Below the pieces are notes generated by a model, which was given only the letters and a program-made list of their open reading frames with translations, had not been told where the DNA came from and did not search any database. Shown piece by piece: positions 31,310 through 43,184 of a stretch of 64,000 nucleotides of DNA (its first letter is position 1; the number at the start of each line of letters is the position of its first letter). Source of the stretch: an uncultured delta proteobacterium (GTDB lineage Bacteria > Myxococcota > Myxococcia > Myxococcales > 40CM-4-68-19); assembly GCA_903911145.1 (NCBI GenBank), contig CAIWCD010000007.1, positions 1-64,000 on the forward strand, read 5' to 3'. The position numbers and the translations under genes were made by a program.

Positions 31310-33172
31310 ATGAGCGATTACGTCGCAACAAGAACGTTTGCCGAACTCCCCCTCTCCGAAGAGCTGCGCCGCGCCATCGCCGAGAAGGGCTACACCGCGC
31401 CCACGCCTGTGCAGGCCGCCGTGCTCGAGCCGATCCTCGCCGGCCGCGACCTGATCGTCCGCAGCAAGACCGGCACTGGCAAGACCGCCGCGTTCGGCAT
31501 CCCGCTCATCGAGCGCATCCCGGTCGGCACCAAGCACGTCGCAGCCGTCGCGCTCTGCAACACGCGCGAGCTGGCCATCCAGGTCGCCGAGGAGCTTGCG
31601 TCTCTCTCGAAATACAAGGGTCTCGAGGTGGTCACCATCTACGGCGGCGCCTCGGCCGACGACCAGATGCGCGCGCTCGATCGCGGCGCGGCGATCGTCG
31701 TGGGCACACCCGGCCGCGTGCAGGACCTCTTCGATCGCGGACGTCTGAAGTTTGATCAGGTGCAGACCTGCGTGCTCGATGAGGCCGATGAAATGCTCGG
31801 CGCGGGCTTCTTTGAAGACGTCACGCGCATTCTCAACAGCCTGCCCAAGAGCCGCCAGACGCTGCTCTTCTCCGCGACGGTCCCGCCGGACATCGAGCAG
31901 CTCGTCCAGACCTATCTGCGCAATCCCGAGACGATTCTCCTCTCGGGCGATGTCTTCACGGTCGACCATATCGACAACGTGATTATCGACGTCGTCGATC
32001 AATATCCCAAGCCGCGCAATCTTCTCTATCTGCTCGAGAGGGAAAATCCCGATAGCGCGATCATCTTCTGCAATACGCGCACGGATACCGAGTTGATTGC
32101 CAACGTGCTCAATCGCCACGGCCTCGACGCCGAGATGCTCAATGGCGATCTCCCGCAGAAGGAGCGCGAGCGGGTGATGGGCCGGATTAAAAAGGGCGAG
32201 CTCAGATTCATGGTCGCCACCGATCTCGCGGCGCGCGGAATCGATATCAGCGACTTAACGCACGTGATTAACTATTCACTGCCCGAAGACCCCGCGGTCT
32301 ATCTCCACCGCGTCGGCCGCACGGGGCGTATCGGTAAGAAGGGTACGGCTCTCTCGCTCGTCACGGGCGCGGAGATCATGACGCTCTCCACTCTGCAGAA
32401 GAAGTTCGGGATTAAATTCCGCCAAATGACACTGCCCTCGCCTGAAGAAGCCAAGAGCCTCTGGACCGACCGCGCGATTAAAGAGCTTCGCGATGCCATG
32501 TCGACGGGAATGGCGTTCGAGGCCTATCTCCCGCTGGCGAAGGATCTCGCGGGCAAGGACGAGCGCCACTCGCTGCTCGCCTATGCATTAAAATATTTCT
32601 TTACGCATCACCGGATGGAGCGCGCGCAGGTCCGCTCGGCTGCCGAGGAGAAGCTCGACGCCAAGGCCGATGCGCAGGCCGCGCACGACTTCCATGCGAG
32701 CCACGCGGAGCGTCCGCGCAAGGGTCGTGATGGAAAGTCGAGCGAGCGTGGAGCGCGCGGTGAGCGCGGCGCGCGCGATGCGGCCCGCGGTCCTCGTGAA
32801 GGTGCGCCAGCACGCGAGAAGCGCCCGCCGCGGGAGGCCGCGGCACCAGCAGCCAATGGCGCCACTGATTCAGCGCAGGCCGCAACGCCGGTCGATCCGA
32901 ATGCGCCACCCGCGCAGACTGCGCCAATCGATCGCGTGAAGCTCTTCGTCACCGCCGGCAGCGAGCAGGGCTGGGACAACGAAAAGCTCGCGCAGGCCAT
33001 CAGCGCCCTCGCTGGGCAGCCGCGCGACTCAGTGCTCGCGCTCGATGTGAAGCCACGCCACGCCTACGTCGTGGTGAAGCCCGACGCGCATACCGCCTAT
33101 GTTGCGAAGAACGGCGCGATGCTCGGCGAGGCGGCGGTCTCGATTGAAGTTGCCCGGCCGCGTCGCCGGTAA
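31310..33172 (+). CDS. DEAD-box ATP-dependent RNA helicase (DeaD/DbpA-like)
   Basis: A 620-residue helicase. It shows the Q motif (TPTPVQ), Walker A SKTGTGKT near 52, GGAS, TPGR, DEAD within VLDEADEML near 158, SAT, then domain two with IIFCNTRTDTE, ARGID and HRVGRTGRIG near 340. A linker of about 110 residues rich in Arg, Gly and Ala (about 430-540) resembles RGG-type RNA-binding tails. The last 75 residues look like the DbpA RNA-recognition domain (DRVKLFVTAGSEQGW). It probably works in ribosome assembly or cold adaptation. Start ATG at 31310 lacks a good ribosome-binding site. A PROTEIN-neutral codon shift begins within this gene near 31.95 kb. Confidence 0.92.
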   Translation: MSDYVATRTFAELPLSEELRRAIAEKGYTAPTPVQAAVLEPILAGRDLIVRSKTGTGKTAAFGIPLIERIPVGTKHVAAVALCNTRELAIQVAEELASLSKYKGLEVVTIYGGASADDQMRALDRGAAIVVGTPGRVQDLFDRGRLKFDQVQTCVLDEADEMLGAGFFEDVTRILNSLPKSRQTLLFSATVPPDIEQLVQTYLRNPETILLSGDVFTVDHIDNVIIDVVDQYPKPRNLLYLLERENPDSAIIFCNTRTDTELIANVLNRHGLDAEMLNGDLPQKERERVMGRIKKGELRFMVATDLAARGIDISDLTHVINYSLPEDPAVYLHRVGRTGRIGKKGTALSLVTGAEIMTLSTLQKKFGIKFRQMTLPSPEEAKSLWTDRAIKELRDAMSTGMAFEAYLPLAKDLAGKDERHSLLAYALKYFFTHHRMERAQVRSAAEEKLDAKADAQAAHDFHASHAERPRKGRDGKSSERGARGERGARDAARGPREGAPAREKRPPREAAAPAANGATDSAQAATPVDPNAPPAQTAPIDRVKLFVTAGSEQGWDNEKLAQAISALAGQPRDSVLALDVKPRHAYVVVKPDAHTAYVAKNGAMLGEAAVSIEVARPRRR

Positions 33173-33184
33173 TCGGCAATCCCA

Positions 33185-34024
33185 ATGAAGACCGTTGCGG
33201 CCAACGGCCTTACGTTCGCTTATCTCGAGGAGGGCGCAGGCCCCCTCGTGCTGCTCCTGCACGGCTTTCCGGATACGCCCCATACCTGGGACGGCGTGAT
33301 ATCGCCGCTCGCGCGCGCCGGATATCGCGCCGTCGCTCCATATCTGCGCGGATATCACCCGACCGAGATTCCCGGAGACGGGAAATATGACAGCGATACC
33401 CTCGGCCGCGATGTATTGGCGCTGATTGAAGCGCTCGGCGAAGAGAGTGCCATCGTTGTCGCGCACGACTGGGGAACCGCGGGCGCGTTCACGGCCGCAG
33501 CGATGGATCCGAAGCGAATCCGCTTCCTGATCACCGTTGCAATTCCCCACGCCGGCGCCGTGCTGCCCTATCCACGCATCATCTGGGGCGCGCGCCATTT
33601 CCTGACCTTTCAATCGAAGCGCACTGAGGCGTGGATTCGCGAGAACAACCTCGCGGGGATCGACGCTCTCGTGCGCCGCTGGTCGCCGACGTGGAACTTT
33701 CCGGAGAGCGAGACGGCGCGCGTGAAGGAGTCGTTCCGCCATCCCGGCTCGCTCGAAGCAGCGCTTGGTTATTACCGCGCGCTGACACTGCCTTCGAAAT
33801 CAATGCGCGCTCCAGTCCAGATGCCGAGCGCCGCGTTCTACGGCTCGGAGGATCCGGCGCTCCGGCGCAGCGATTTCGAGCGCGCGCGGCGGCATTACCA
33901 GCGGAGCTACGAAATCATCGAAACGCGCGGAGGACATTTTCTCCAGCGCGAAGACCCGGATCGATTTCGCGAGGAGCTGCTGCGCGCCCTGCGCTCCTTC
34001 GAGCGAGACATCCATGGCACTTAG
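33185..34024 (+). CDS. alpha/beta hydrolase (epoxide hydrolase/haloalkane dehalogenase-like)
   Basis: A 279-residue cytoplasmic hydrolase. The oxyanion motif HGFPDTPHTWD near 26 and the nucleophile elbow AHDWGTAGA near 94 place an aspartate as nucleophile, as in epoxide hydrolases and haloalkane dehalogenases rather than serine esterases. The closing segment SYEIIETRGGHFLQREDP supplies the catalytic histidine. A cap region lies between about 130 and 215. It begins 12 bases after the helicase stop and overlaps the next gene by 11 bases, so the genes may be co-transcribed. Substrate unknown. Confidence 0.82.
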   Translation: MKTVAANGLTFAYLEEGAGPLVLLLHGFPDTPHTWDGVISPLARAGYRAVAPYLRGYHPTEIPGDGKYDSDTLGRDVLALIEALGEESAIVVAHDWGTAGAFTAAAMDPKRIRFLITVAIPHAGAVLPYPRIIWGARHFLTFQSKRTEAWIRENNLAGIDALVRRWSPTWNFPESETARVKESFRHPGSLEAALGYYRALTLPSKSMRAPVQMPSAAFYGSEDPALRRSDFERARRHYQRSYEIIETRGGHFLQREDPDRFREELLRALRSFERDIHGT

Positions 34025-34568
34025 GTGCGCTCCCATTGATGTGACCTGGGCGGTCGACGTCCGCGAGGAACAAAGCCGAATCAGGCGCTCAATGGCGCTT
34101 TTGGCGGGGCTCTCTCTCGTCGCGCTCGTATGCAGCATCGCGTTCGTCTGGAAAGTGATTCACCGCGACTCCGCGATCCCCCAATGGATCCTCTGGTTCG
34201 CGCTGCTGTTCGCCTGGCTTCCCCTGGACGCGGCGAGAGTCTGGTACCGCCTCCGCAAGAAGCAGAAGGTCGAGATCGATCCGGAGCGCCCGTTGCAGCT
34301 GAGCTTCAACGATGCGGGCGTTCACGGATGGGCATTGGAAGACCTGCAGTTGCAATGGGAGCAGGTCAACAGCGTGCGCGTCGGCAAGCAGTTCGTCGAT
34401 ATCAACCATTGGCCGACTCCCAACGACGAGCTGCACCTCACCAGCGTTCCCTTGCGCGCATTTTCCGACGAGCAGCTGCGACGCTTTACGGACCTGATCG
34501 AGCGCGTCACGCCTCGCTTCCAGATTGGCGAAGGGCTGGCGGTGCGCCACCCGAAGCGCGACCATTGA
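34014..34568 (+). CDS. hypothetical membrane protein with PH-like cytoplasmic domain
   Basis: A 184-residue protein. Two adjacent helices (about 28-47 and 56-76) form a short hairpin in the membrane. The rest (about 85-184) is a soluble region with alternating strands such as LQLSFNDAGVHGWALEDL and WEQVNSVRVGKQFVDI. The strand pattern recalls bacterial PH-like domains, but I cannot name a family. Its start overlaps the end of the hydrolase gene by 11 bases, indicating translational coupling. Confidence 0.62.
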   Translation: MALRCAPIDVTWAVDVREEQSRIRRSMALLAGLSLVALVCSIAFVWKVIHRDSAIPQWILWFALLFAWLPLDAARVWYRLRKKQKVEIDPERPLQLSFNDAGVHGWALEDLQLQWEQVNSVRVGKQFVDINHWPTPNDELHLTSVPLRAFSDEQLRRFTDLIERVTPRFQIGEGLAVRHPKRDH

Positions 34569-34605
34569 TCATTGCAGAGCCCCGCTGCCCGAGGAGGAGA
34601 CGTTC

Positions 34606-34896
34606 TTGACCGCGCAACTTCAATACACAGCAGCAGGAGACGGCCATGTCGTCTTACTCGGTGACGAGGTTGTGCTGATTGGTCGCGCCCGGGATTGCGA
34701 TCTCCGCTTCCGCGACGATGCGACGATGTCCGCGCACCATGCGCGCATCGTCCGCGAGAACGAACGCCACTGGGTCGAAACCCTCGACGGCAGCGATGAG
34801 ATGCTCGTCAACGGCACGGCAACACAGCGCCATCACCTCCGACATCGCGACCGGGTTCAGTGCGGCAAGACGGTGTTCGAATACTTCGACGAATAA
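34606..34896 (+). CDS. FHA domain protein
   Basis: A 96-residue protein that is little more than one forkhead-associated domain, a fold that binds phosphothreonine peptides. The pattern VVLIGRARDCDLRFRDDATMS, with the Arg and Ser of the binding loops, then HHARIVRE and MLVNGTATQRHHLRHRDRV, is typical. The start is a TTG at 34606 preceded by GAGGAGGAG at seven bases; no ATG in frame fits. It probably works with a Ser/Thr kinase, possibly the PrkA protein encoded nearby on the other strand, but nothing here proves that. Confidence 0.8.
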   Translation: MTAQLQYTAAGDGHVVLLGDEVVLIGRARDCDLRFRDDATMSAHHARIVRENERHWVETLDGSDEMLVNGTATQRHHLRHRDRVQCGKTVFEYFDE

Positions 34897-34905
34897 CGTC
34901 GCGAT

Positions 34906-36420
34906 CTACTCCAGCTTCCGCTCGCTGTGCTCCTTCCCATCAAACCGAAGGATGAGTTTCTTCCCCTCCCCCATCGTCTCGAGCGCCACTGGCCTGCGCC
35001 ACATCGCCGCGAGATTGGCGAGAGTATCGTTCGCATAGTCCGGTCTGAGATCGACGCCATCGTGACGATGCGTCAGCAGCAACTCGCCGCGGTTCTCGTA
35101 ATTGCCGTCGGTGACATCGATTAACGGCTGCCCGAAGTTGGTCAACTGCTGGAGCAGCTTGCCCTTCACCGCCGCGAACTCGCGCGTGAGGATCTGCCAG
35201 CTCGCACCCTTTTCATTAAAGTCATAGACGAAGAGCTGCTGCTGCATTGCGAATTCGGGAGTTAGAAACTCGTCGATGAACGTGATGTCATTGCAGTGCT
35301 TGCGCACCTCGAAGATCTTCTGCCGGCCCAATCCCGTCTTCTTGTCCCAGGCCCGGCGCGCGCGCAGATCATCGCATTCGTCCCACTCTTTACCGAACTG
35401 GCCCTTGTTCCACCGCTCTTCGATATGGCGCCAGAGTTCGATACCAAGTTTATATGGGTTTAATGAACCCGGCCGCGTCGCCATCGTGCCCGAATGATGG
35501 TCCGCGTAATCAATGATCTCCGAATCGCGCAGCGCCTTCTCGGTCATGATCTTCGAGTGCCAGTAACTCGCCCAGCCCTCGTTCATGATCTTCGTTTGGC
35601 CTTGCGGTGCGAAGTAATAGGCCTCTTCGCGAATCACCGAGAGGACATCAGCCTCCCAGCGCTCAAGCGGCGCGTGCTCCAAGAGGAACAGGAGAACATC
35701 GCGCTCCGGCCGCTCGGGGAACTTCTTGAGCTTCGCCCGCTCATCGACCAGTTTCTTGCGCTGCTCGTCGAGAAACGACTGCGGGTTGATGAACTGGTTC
35801 ATATATTCGCGGTCGTTCTTGAACCCGTGCACCTCAATCGCGCGTTTCTCCTCCTCCTCGCGTGCCGCCGTCTTCTCCCGCTCGCTCGGATTGCGGAAGT
35901 GCGGCCGGTGCTGATCGATCAGGTTCTCCAGCGAGAGCGCGCGGTCGATGAACGTCTCGACCTTCTCAATCCCGACCCGATCGACAATGCGCCGCACGCG
36001 CGTGGCGTGATTGGCCATCTCATCGATCATCTTCCGATTGGTGTGCGCGAACGAGAAGTTGTTCTTGAAGAAGTCGACGTGCCCGAATACGTGGGCCATG
36101 ACGAGCTTCTGATCCACATCCATATTCGCTTCGAGCAGATAGGCGTAGCTGGGGTTGTTGTTGATCACCAGTTCGTAGATCTTCGAAAGTCCATACTCAT
36201 AGCCCTTCGAAAGCTGCTCGTAATCCATTCCCCAGCGCCAGTGGGGATATCGATTGGGAAAGCCGCCATAGGCGGCCACCATATTCATCTCGTCGAAGCC
36301 GACCACCTCGAAGATGGTCTCGAAGAAATCGAGGCCATACCCACGCGCATATCCCTCAATCTCCTTGCGCAGGGCCGCCAGATGGGGCGGCAACAACCGC
36401 GCGGTCTCGGCGCTGGGCAC
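34906..36420 (-). CDS. spoVR: SpoVR family protein
   Basis: A 504-residue member of the SpoVR/YcgB family. Typical segments are [59 protein letters not shown] and [20 protein letters not shown], rich in His and aromatic residues, followed by [11 protein letters not shown]. Length matches E. coli YcgB (about 510). Its biochemical activity is unknown; in Bacillus SpoVR is needed for spore cortex formation. The GTG start follows GGGGAAG within the end of yeaH, two bases after that gene's stop. It is the last gene of a prkA-yeaH-spoVR operon, which in enterobacteria responds to nitrogen starvation and stationary phase. Confidence 0.93.
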   Translation of the reverse strand: MPSAETARLLPPHLAALRKEIEGYARGYGLDFFETIFEVVGFDEMNMVAAYGGFPNRYPHWRWGMDYEQLSKGYEYGLSKIYELVINNNPSYAYLLEANMDVDQKLVMAHVFGHVDFFKNNFSFAHTNRKMIDEMANHATRVRRIVDRVGIEKVETFIDRALSLENLIDQHRPHFRNPSEREKTAAREEEEKRAIEVHGFKNDREYMNQFINPQSFLDEQRKKLVDERAKLKKFPERPERDVLLFLLEHAPLERWEADVLSVIREEAYYFAPQGQTKIMNEGWASYWHSKIMTEKALRDSEIIDYADHHSGTMATRPGSLNPYKLGIELWRHIEERWNKGQFGKEWDECDDLRARRAWDKKTGLGRQKIFEVRKHCNDITFIDEFLTPEFAMQQQLFVYDFNEKGASWQILTREFAAVKGKLLQQLTNFGQPLIDVTDGNYENRGELLLTHRHDGVDLRPDYANDTLANLAAMWRRPVALETMGEGKKLILRFDGKEHSERKLE

Positions 36421-36422
36421 GG

Positions 36423-37535
36423 CTACTTCCCCTTTCCGAGGAAATCCTTGATCGATTGATAGATCGCATCCTTGTTGGCAATCTCCGAGAGCGCGACGGT
36501 CTCCGTCTTTCCAAACGACTCGCGCAGGTCCTTGATGAACTGCCCCGACCCATACGGACTCTCGACCTGCCCATAAGCAAACTGGTTGGCCTTGGGAACG
36601 ATCTGGTCGCGCAAGAGCGAGATACAGGCGCGCGTATCATCCGCGCTCCAGTTGTCCCCGTCGGAGAAGTGGAACGGATAGATATTCCACGAGCCCGAGT
36701 CGTAATCCTTGTCCATCATCTCCTTGCAGAGCTTGTAGGCCGACGAGATCATCGTCCCGCCCGACTCCCTCGTATGGAAGAAGGTCTCACGATCCACCTC
36801 GCGCGCGACGGCATCGTGAATGATATAGCGCGTCTCGAGTCCCTTATAGTTGGCGCGCAACCAGGTATCGATCCAGAAGCTCTCGATCCGCACGATCTCC
36901 TTCTGTTCGTCGCCCATCGAACCGGATACATCCATCATATAGATGACCACCGCGTTGCTCTGCGGCTGCGGATCGAGGCGCCAGGTACGGTAACGCTTGT
37001 CCTCGCGCGTCGGCACCACGAGCGGATTCTCCGGATTGTACGTCCCGTTGGCGATGCTTCGCTTTAATGCCTGCTTATAGGTCCGCTTGAAGTGGCGCAG
37101 CGATTCAGGGCCGGTCGTATGAACGCCCGAATACTTCACCTTGGGCGTGGTGAGGTTCTTCCTCCCGCGCGTCTCGATGCGAGGCAGCGCCAGCTCCTCG
37201 CCGAGGATCTCCGCAAGCTCATCGAGCGAGAGATCGACCTCGAGGGTGTGCTGGCCTTCACCCTCGCCCGCCTTGCCCGTCCCCTCGCCCTCCTGCTGCT
37301 CCTTTCCCAGCGAGTCACCCGGCTCGCCCGGACCTTGCCCGACGCCGCCCTTCTTGCGCGAACCGAACTGAAAGTGCGGGATATCAATCGAAGGGACAGG
37401 AATCGAAATGACGTCCTTGCCCTTCTTTCCGAGCATCTCTCCCTTCTGCACATATTTGCGCAGGTTCTCTTTAATCTTCCCGCGCACGATCTCGCGGAAG
37501 CGATTGTGATCCTGCTTGATGCGAAGGGGGCTCAC
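36423..37535 (-). CDS. yeaH: YeaH/YhbH (DUF444) family protein
   Basis: A 370-residue protein of the DUF444 family. The N-terminal [20 protein letters not shown], a central Gly/Glu-rich low-complexity stretch (about 75-105) and a vWA-like C-terminal domain with the metal-site motif MDVSGSM (DxSxS) near 200 are all visible. YeaH acts together with the YeaG/PrkA kinase, though its mechanism is unclear. The start is a GTG, four bases after the prkA stop. It lies between prkA and spoVR in one tight transcription unit. Confidence 0.93.
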   Translation of the reverse strand: MSPLRIKQDHNRFREIVRGKIKENLRKYVQKGEMLGKKGKDVISIPVPSIDIPHFQFGSRKKGGVGQGPGEPGDSLGKEQQEGEGTGKAGEGEGQHTLEVDLSLDELAEILGEELALPRIETRGRKNLTTPKVKYSGVHTTGPESLRHFKRTYKQALKRSIANGTYNPENPLVVPTREDKRYRTWRLDPQPQSNAVVIYMMDVSGSMGDEQKEIVRIESFWIDTWLRANYKGLETRYIIHDAVAREVDRETFFHTRESGGTMISSAYKLCKEMMDKDYDSGSWNIYPFHFSDGDNWSADDTRACISLLRDQIVPKANQFAYGQVESPYGSGQFIKDLRESFGKTETVALSEIANKDAIYQSIKDFLGKGK

Positions 37536-37539
37536 GGAA

Positions 37540-39588
<2,049 letters not shown>

Positions 39589-39632
39589 ATGATGCCTCCC
39601 GTGCAGACAGCGTAAGGCCGAGAGTGAATCAG

Positions 39633-39648
39633 AGCAATCTTCCCGCCA
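39633..39648 (-). promoter_or_regulatory. sigma-54-like -24/-12 promoter of prkA-yeaH-spoVR
   Basis: On the minus strand TGGCGGGAAGATTGCT matches the sigma-54 consensus (TGGCACG-N4-TTGCT) at 10 of 12 fixed positions, with exact GG-N10-GC spacing. The predicted start is near 39622, about 34 bases before the prkA ATG. The E. coli counterpart operon yeaGH is known to use sigma-54 and NtrC, which supports the reading. Confidence 0.6.
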
Positions 39649-39697
39649 AGGATGGGGCTTGCTGCCAGAGGCAAAAGGTGCTTGTGACCGCAGCGCA

Positions 39698-41338
39698 ATG
39701 AAACGCTCCCTCGACCGATTCGCGCCCTGGCTGGCGCTGCTGCTCTGCCTGCTCGGCCGTCTTCCGGGACTGCTCCTCGGGGTCGAGCATTACGGGGATG
39801 CGCCGGTGCGCGTCGAGATCGCCGAGCGATGGATCGCCGCGCCCCATCTGTTCCGCGGCTTCTCGGAGACGTACCAGTACGGCCCGCTCCATCTCGCGAT
39901 GCTCGGCGGCGCGCTCAAGCTCTGGCCCGATCGGCTCGTCGCTCCCCGACTGCTCTCGCTCTGCTTCGCCATGCTCGGCGTCTGGATTCTCTACTGGCTG
40001 GCGAAGCGCGTGACGAGCACGGCGGGCGCGCTCTTCGCGGCCTGCGCGCTCGCGCTCGATACCGTGCATATGCAGGCAGGGAGCTCGGCCGCCTCGGAGG
40101 CGGTCTTCCTCGCGATGCTCCTCGCCTCGCTCTGGCTGCTCTTCGACGCCAATGAGCGGCTCACGCTGCTCGCGAATTCAAGCGCGCCCTCGGCTGGCGC
40201 AGGCGCAATCGCAGCGCCGGTTCAAGATGCAACCCTCCCGCTGGCGCAGCTCGCGGCCTCTGGCGCGATCCTCGGAGCCGCGTGCCTCGTGCGGTACGAC
40301 GGACTGATCTACGTCGCACTCCTCGGTCTGCGGATGACGATCGATCTCATCCGCTCCTGGCGCAGTCGCGCACGCTTCACGCAACTTGCGGCGCTCCTCT
40401 GCTTCTGCGTTCCCGCGCTCCTGCCGACACTCTGGTGGATGACGCGAAACCAGCTCGATGTCGGCGACGCGATGGCGCCGTTCCATCACGTCGACCTCGA
40501 TCACCGTGGGCTCGCCGATCAAGGCCTGCGCTGGTTCGGGCCGATTGGATATCGCCTCTATTGCCTCTTCTATTGGCCGGTGAATGTATTGGTCTTGAGC
40601 TCCCCGATCGTCGGCATCTTCTCGATGGCGGGAGCCGCGCGAGCACTCTGGAAGCGCACTCCCGGCTGGGGCTTCGTCATCGCCGCCTGGATACCCGCCG
40701 CATACTTCACCTATCGCGGTGCTATCCGCGCCGACTTCCGCCCGATGTCCCGTTTCGTGCTGGTCGCCGCGACACTCTCGCTCCCGTTCGCGTGGAACGA
40801 GCTGCTCCTCTTCAGCTCGTTTCTCTCGTCGAGAGTTCGCGCCCTCAATGCTTACGAACTTGTGTTGCGCCGCGTTCTCGTCACGCTCTCGATTGCGCTC
40901 GCTGTTGCCACCCCGCTCTTCTTCTTCACGCTCTCCTACGGCAAGAACAGCAACACCGCTGAGTGGGCGCGCCCGCTCTCGCCCGTCTCGTCGGTGCCAC
41001 CCGGAATCGCGCAGGCCGCGAGATATCTGCGCGAGCACGCCACGCCGGGCGATCAGATCATCCTCGACGGGGTCTGGGACTATCTCGAGATCCCGCTCGC
41101 ATTCGAGAGCAAGCTGCCTGAATCGCAGTTCACGCGGCTCGCGTATGACAACTTCGAGGCGAAACTCAAGCGGGTCACGCCGACGATGGCGGTGCTGCTC
41201 TATCAAGGCAATCTGCAATTTCTCGCTGGCACGACGGGCGCGGCCTGGCAGAGCCCGGCGTTTGATTTCCGCGGAATTCATTTCTGCCGCGAGGCTGAGT
41301 TTATCTATGCGGGCGTCTATCGAGTCTGCCCACGATAA
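39698..41338 (+). CDS. PMT/ArnT-like (GT-C) membrane glycosyltransferase
   Basis: A 546-residue polytopic protein with about eleven hydrophobic helices. Near the N-terminus [18 protein letters not shown] carries an acidic residue in the first periplasmic loop, as in dolichyl/undecaprenyl-phosphate mannosyltransferase-type GT-C enzymes. [15 protein letters not shown] and LARRV-type intracellular loops also fit. The last 120 residues are mostly periplasmic. Such enzymes move sugars from lipid carriers to proteins, lipid A or polysaccharide. It is divergent from prkA, and its 5' flank contains the prkA promoter. Acceptor and sugar are unknown. Confidence 0.72.
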   Translation: MKRSLDRFAPWLALLLCLLGRLPGLLLGVEHYGDAPVRVEIAERWIAAPHLFRGFSETYQYGPLHLAMLGGALKLWPDRLVAPRLLSLCFAMLGVWILYWLAKRVTSTAGALFAACALALDTVHMQAGSSAASEAVFLAMLLASLWLLFDANERLTLLANSSAPSAGAGAIAAPVQDATLPLAQLAASGAILGAACLVRYDGLIYVALLGLRMTIDLIRSWRSRARFTQLAALLCFCVPALLPTLWWMTRNQLDVGDAMAPFHHVDLDHRGLADQGLRWFGPIGYRLYCLFYWPVNVLVLSSPIVGIFSMAGAARALWKRTPGWGFVIAAWIPAAYFTYRGAIRADFRPMSRFVLVAATLSLPFAWNELLLFSSFLSSRVRALNAYELVLRRVLVTLSIALAVATPLFFFTLSYGKNSNTAEWARPLSPVSSVPPGIAQAARYLREHATPGDQIILDGVWDYLEIPLAFESKLPESQFTRLAYDNFEAKLKRVTPTMAVLLYQGNLQFLAGTTGAAWQSPAFDFRGIHFCREAEFIYAGVYRVCPR

Positions 41339-41363
41339 CGGCACCGCATGTTGGCCTGACCCG

Positions 41364-42047
41364 TCAGAGCTGCTCGAGCACGCGTGTCGCGAAATTAATC
41401 GAGCCGCGCGCGCGGATCAGCGACTCCTCTCCCGTCATGCAGGCCGCAAGCTTGACTTGGATTCCTCGCTCAATCAGTTCCCGCAGGCGCGTGCGAGTCT
41501 CCTCGTCGGGCAGGAGCGACTCAGGCGTGGCACGCAGTCCGCTGCGGAATGTCAGTACGTATGGATGGATCTCCCCCATGGCCGGGCGCCCCGGAAGGTC
41601 CACGCTGATACCCCAGCGATATCCGTTCGCCGATTCGAACGAGACGTGAGCGGAGCCCACGCCGTTGATCGTCTGTTCATCGGTGAAGATCCACGCCGGC
41701 CCGCGCTGGCCTGACCCCGCGTCGCTGAGGGCGCGGAGGTCGGTTGATACCCAACGACCATGCTCGGCGAGGCGATGGCTGCCGCTGCGCGAGCGTCCGC
41801 AGGATTCACAAGCGCTCTGCCAGCGGCCCTCTCGGAATTTCACGTCCGTATCAATTCGCGGAACGCGGCAGTCACACACGACCAATGGGTCGGCAGGTAT
41901 TGACGATGATGGAGCCGGCGCGAAGCAGTTGGCGCAGATCACGGTCTGCTCTTGCGCGAGTCGCTTCGTATCGTACGGGCAGATCGCGTGTCGCGAGTCG
42001 ACGGGAATCGCCGCGATCTCATCTTCCGCAGACCATCCCACGATCAT
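41364..42047 (-). CDS. hypothetical Cys-rich protein (possible zinc ribbon)
   Basis: A 227-residue soluble protein of no recognised family. The N-terminal 110 residues hold about seven cysteines: CPYD near 23, the pairs CANC and CDC around 38-60, and CESC near 82. This suggests one or two zinc-binding sites. The C-terminal half contains WGISVDLPGRPAMGEIHPYV and ends in a helical ELIERGIQVKL segment. GGAGGAGAG before the ATG at 42047 fixes the start. It lies convergent with the glycosyltransferase gene and 32 bases downstream of mltG on the same strand. Confidence 0.6.
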   Translation of the reverse strand: MIVGWSAEDEIAAIPVDSRHAICPYDTKRLAQEQTVICANCFAPAPSSSIPADPLVVCDCRVPRIDTDVKFREGRWQSACESCGRSRSGSHRLAEHGRWVSTDLRALSDAGSGQRGPAWIFTDEQTINGVGSAHVSFESANGYRWGISVDLPGRPAMGEIHPYVLTFRSGLRATPESLLPDEETRTRLRELIERGIQVKLAACMTGEESLIRARGSINFATRVLEQL

Positions 42048-42079
42048 GAACTCTCCTCCGATTTGATCGCTGCTTGATA

Positions 42080-43120
42080 TCAATGCTTCTTCTTGAAGTA
42101 TTCGACCTGCCACTTCTGCACGGCCGCATCGTGGCATTTCCAATCAGGACAGAAGACCGTCGTATGGTCGTTCCTCGAGACGAAATAGAGGTCGTTGCAC
42201 TCCATCGGATGCACCGCCGCCTCGATCGCCGCCTCGCCCGGATTGGAGATTGGTCCCGGCGGTAATCCGATATTCAGATACGTATTATAGGGATGCGGCC
42301 GCTGCAGATCCGACTTGTGGATATTGCCGTCCCACTTGAAATCATTCTCGAGGAGGATCGCGTAGACGACCGTGGGGTCGGTCGCGAGCTGCACGTGCTT
42401 GCGCAAGCGATTGTGGAAGACGCAGGAGACGTGCGGCCGATCCTCGGGAAGGCCCGTCTCCTTCTCGATGATCGACGCGAGCGTGACGGTATCGGCGGGG
42501 GATAGCTTCACGTTCGCCGCGCGATGCGTCTGCGCTTGATTATAGGCCGCGAGAAAGCGCGCGTGCATCGCTTGAGCTATCCCCTTGCAGCCAATTCCCT
42601 TCGGCACCGAATAGGTATCGGGAAAGAGATATCCCTCGAGCGATTTGCCGGGAATGCCCAGCGCGTGGGCCTCCGCGGGATCGCGGGCGAGCGCGAGGAA
42701 GTCGCTCGCGGTGCAGAGGCCCGACTCGCCGATGAGCGTCGCGATCTCATCGGCGCGCAGGCCTTCGGGGATGGTGAAATGATGCAGCTTCACCTCTGCG
42801 CGCACGAGCTTCTCGATCACCTGATCGGGAGTGAGCGGCAGCGTGAATTCATATTCGCCCGCCTTGGTATGGGCCGAGCGACGGAAGTAATGGAGATGCG
42901 TGTAGAGCTGATCTGCCGAGGAGACCGCGCCCCCCTGCGCGAGCAGATGCGCGAGCTTCTGCGGACCCGAGCCTGGCGGAATATCGATTGTCACTGATCC
43001 TTTGCCGAACGGCGTGCGCGCGAAGGCCTGTTCGCGCTGGTAGAGAACGCCCGCGATCGCTACCGCGACGAGGAGAGCCACGCCCAGCACGGCCGCAATC
43101 ACCAGAACGATTCGCTTCAT
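42080..43120 (-). CDS. mltG: endolytic murein transglycosylase MltG
   Basis: A 346-residue inner-membrane enzyme of the YceG family that cuts nascent glycan strands and so ends peptidoglycan chain growth. One N-terminal helix (about 4-25) anchors it. A LysM-like region (ITIPPGSGPQKLAHLL type) follows, then the catalytic domain with SIIEKETG near 216, where the Glu is catalytic, and VFHNRLRKHVQLATDPTVVYA and NTYLNIGLPPGPISNPG. Length matches E. coli MltG (340). Unusual extra cysteines occur in the C-terminal tail (FCPDWKCHD). Confidence 0.93.
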   Translation of the reverse strand: MKRIVLVIAAVLGVALLVAVAIAGVLYQREQAFARTPFGKGSVTIDIPPGSGPQKLAHLLAQGGAVSSADQLYTHLHYFRRSAHTKAGEYEFTLPLTPDQVIEKLVRAEVKLHHFTIPEGLRADEIATLIGESGLCTASDFLALARDPAEAHALGIPGKSLEGYLFPDTYSVPKGIGCKGIAQAMHARFLAAYNQAQTHRAANVKLSPADTVTLASIIEKETGLPEDRPHVSCVFHNRLRKHVQLATDPTVVYAILLENDFKWDGNIHKSDLQRPHPYNTYLNIGLPPGPISNPGEAAIEAAVHPMECNDLYFVSRNDHTTVFCPDWKCHDAAVQKWQVEYFKKKH

Positions 43121-43184
43121 CGATCATCTCCAGCGCGCATTCCGCGGCGCGCGACACAACGAACGGGGGCGCGCTCGCACTCAA

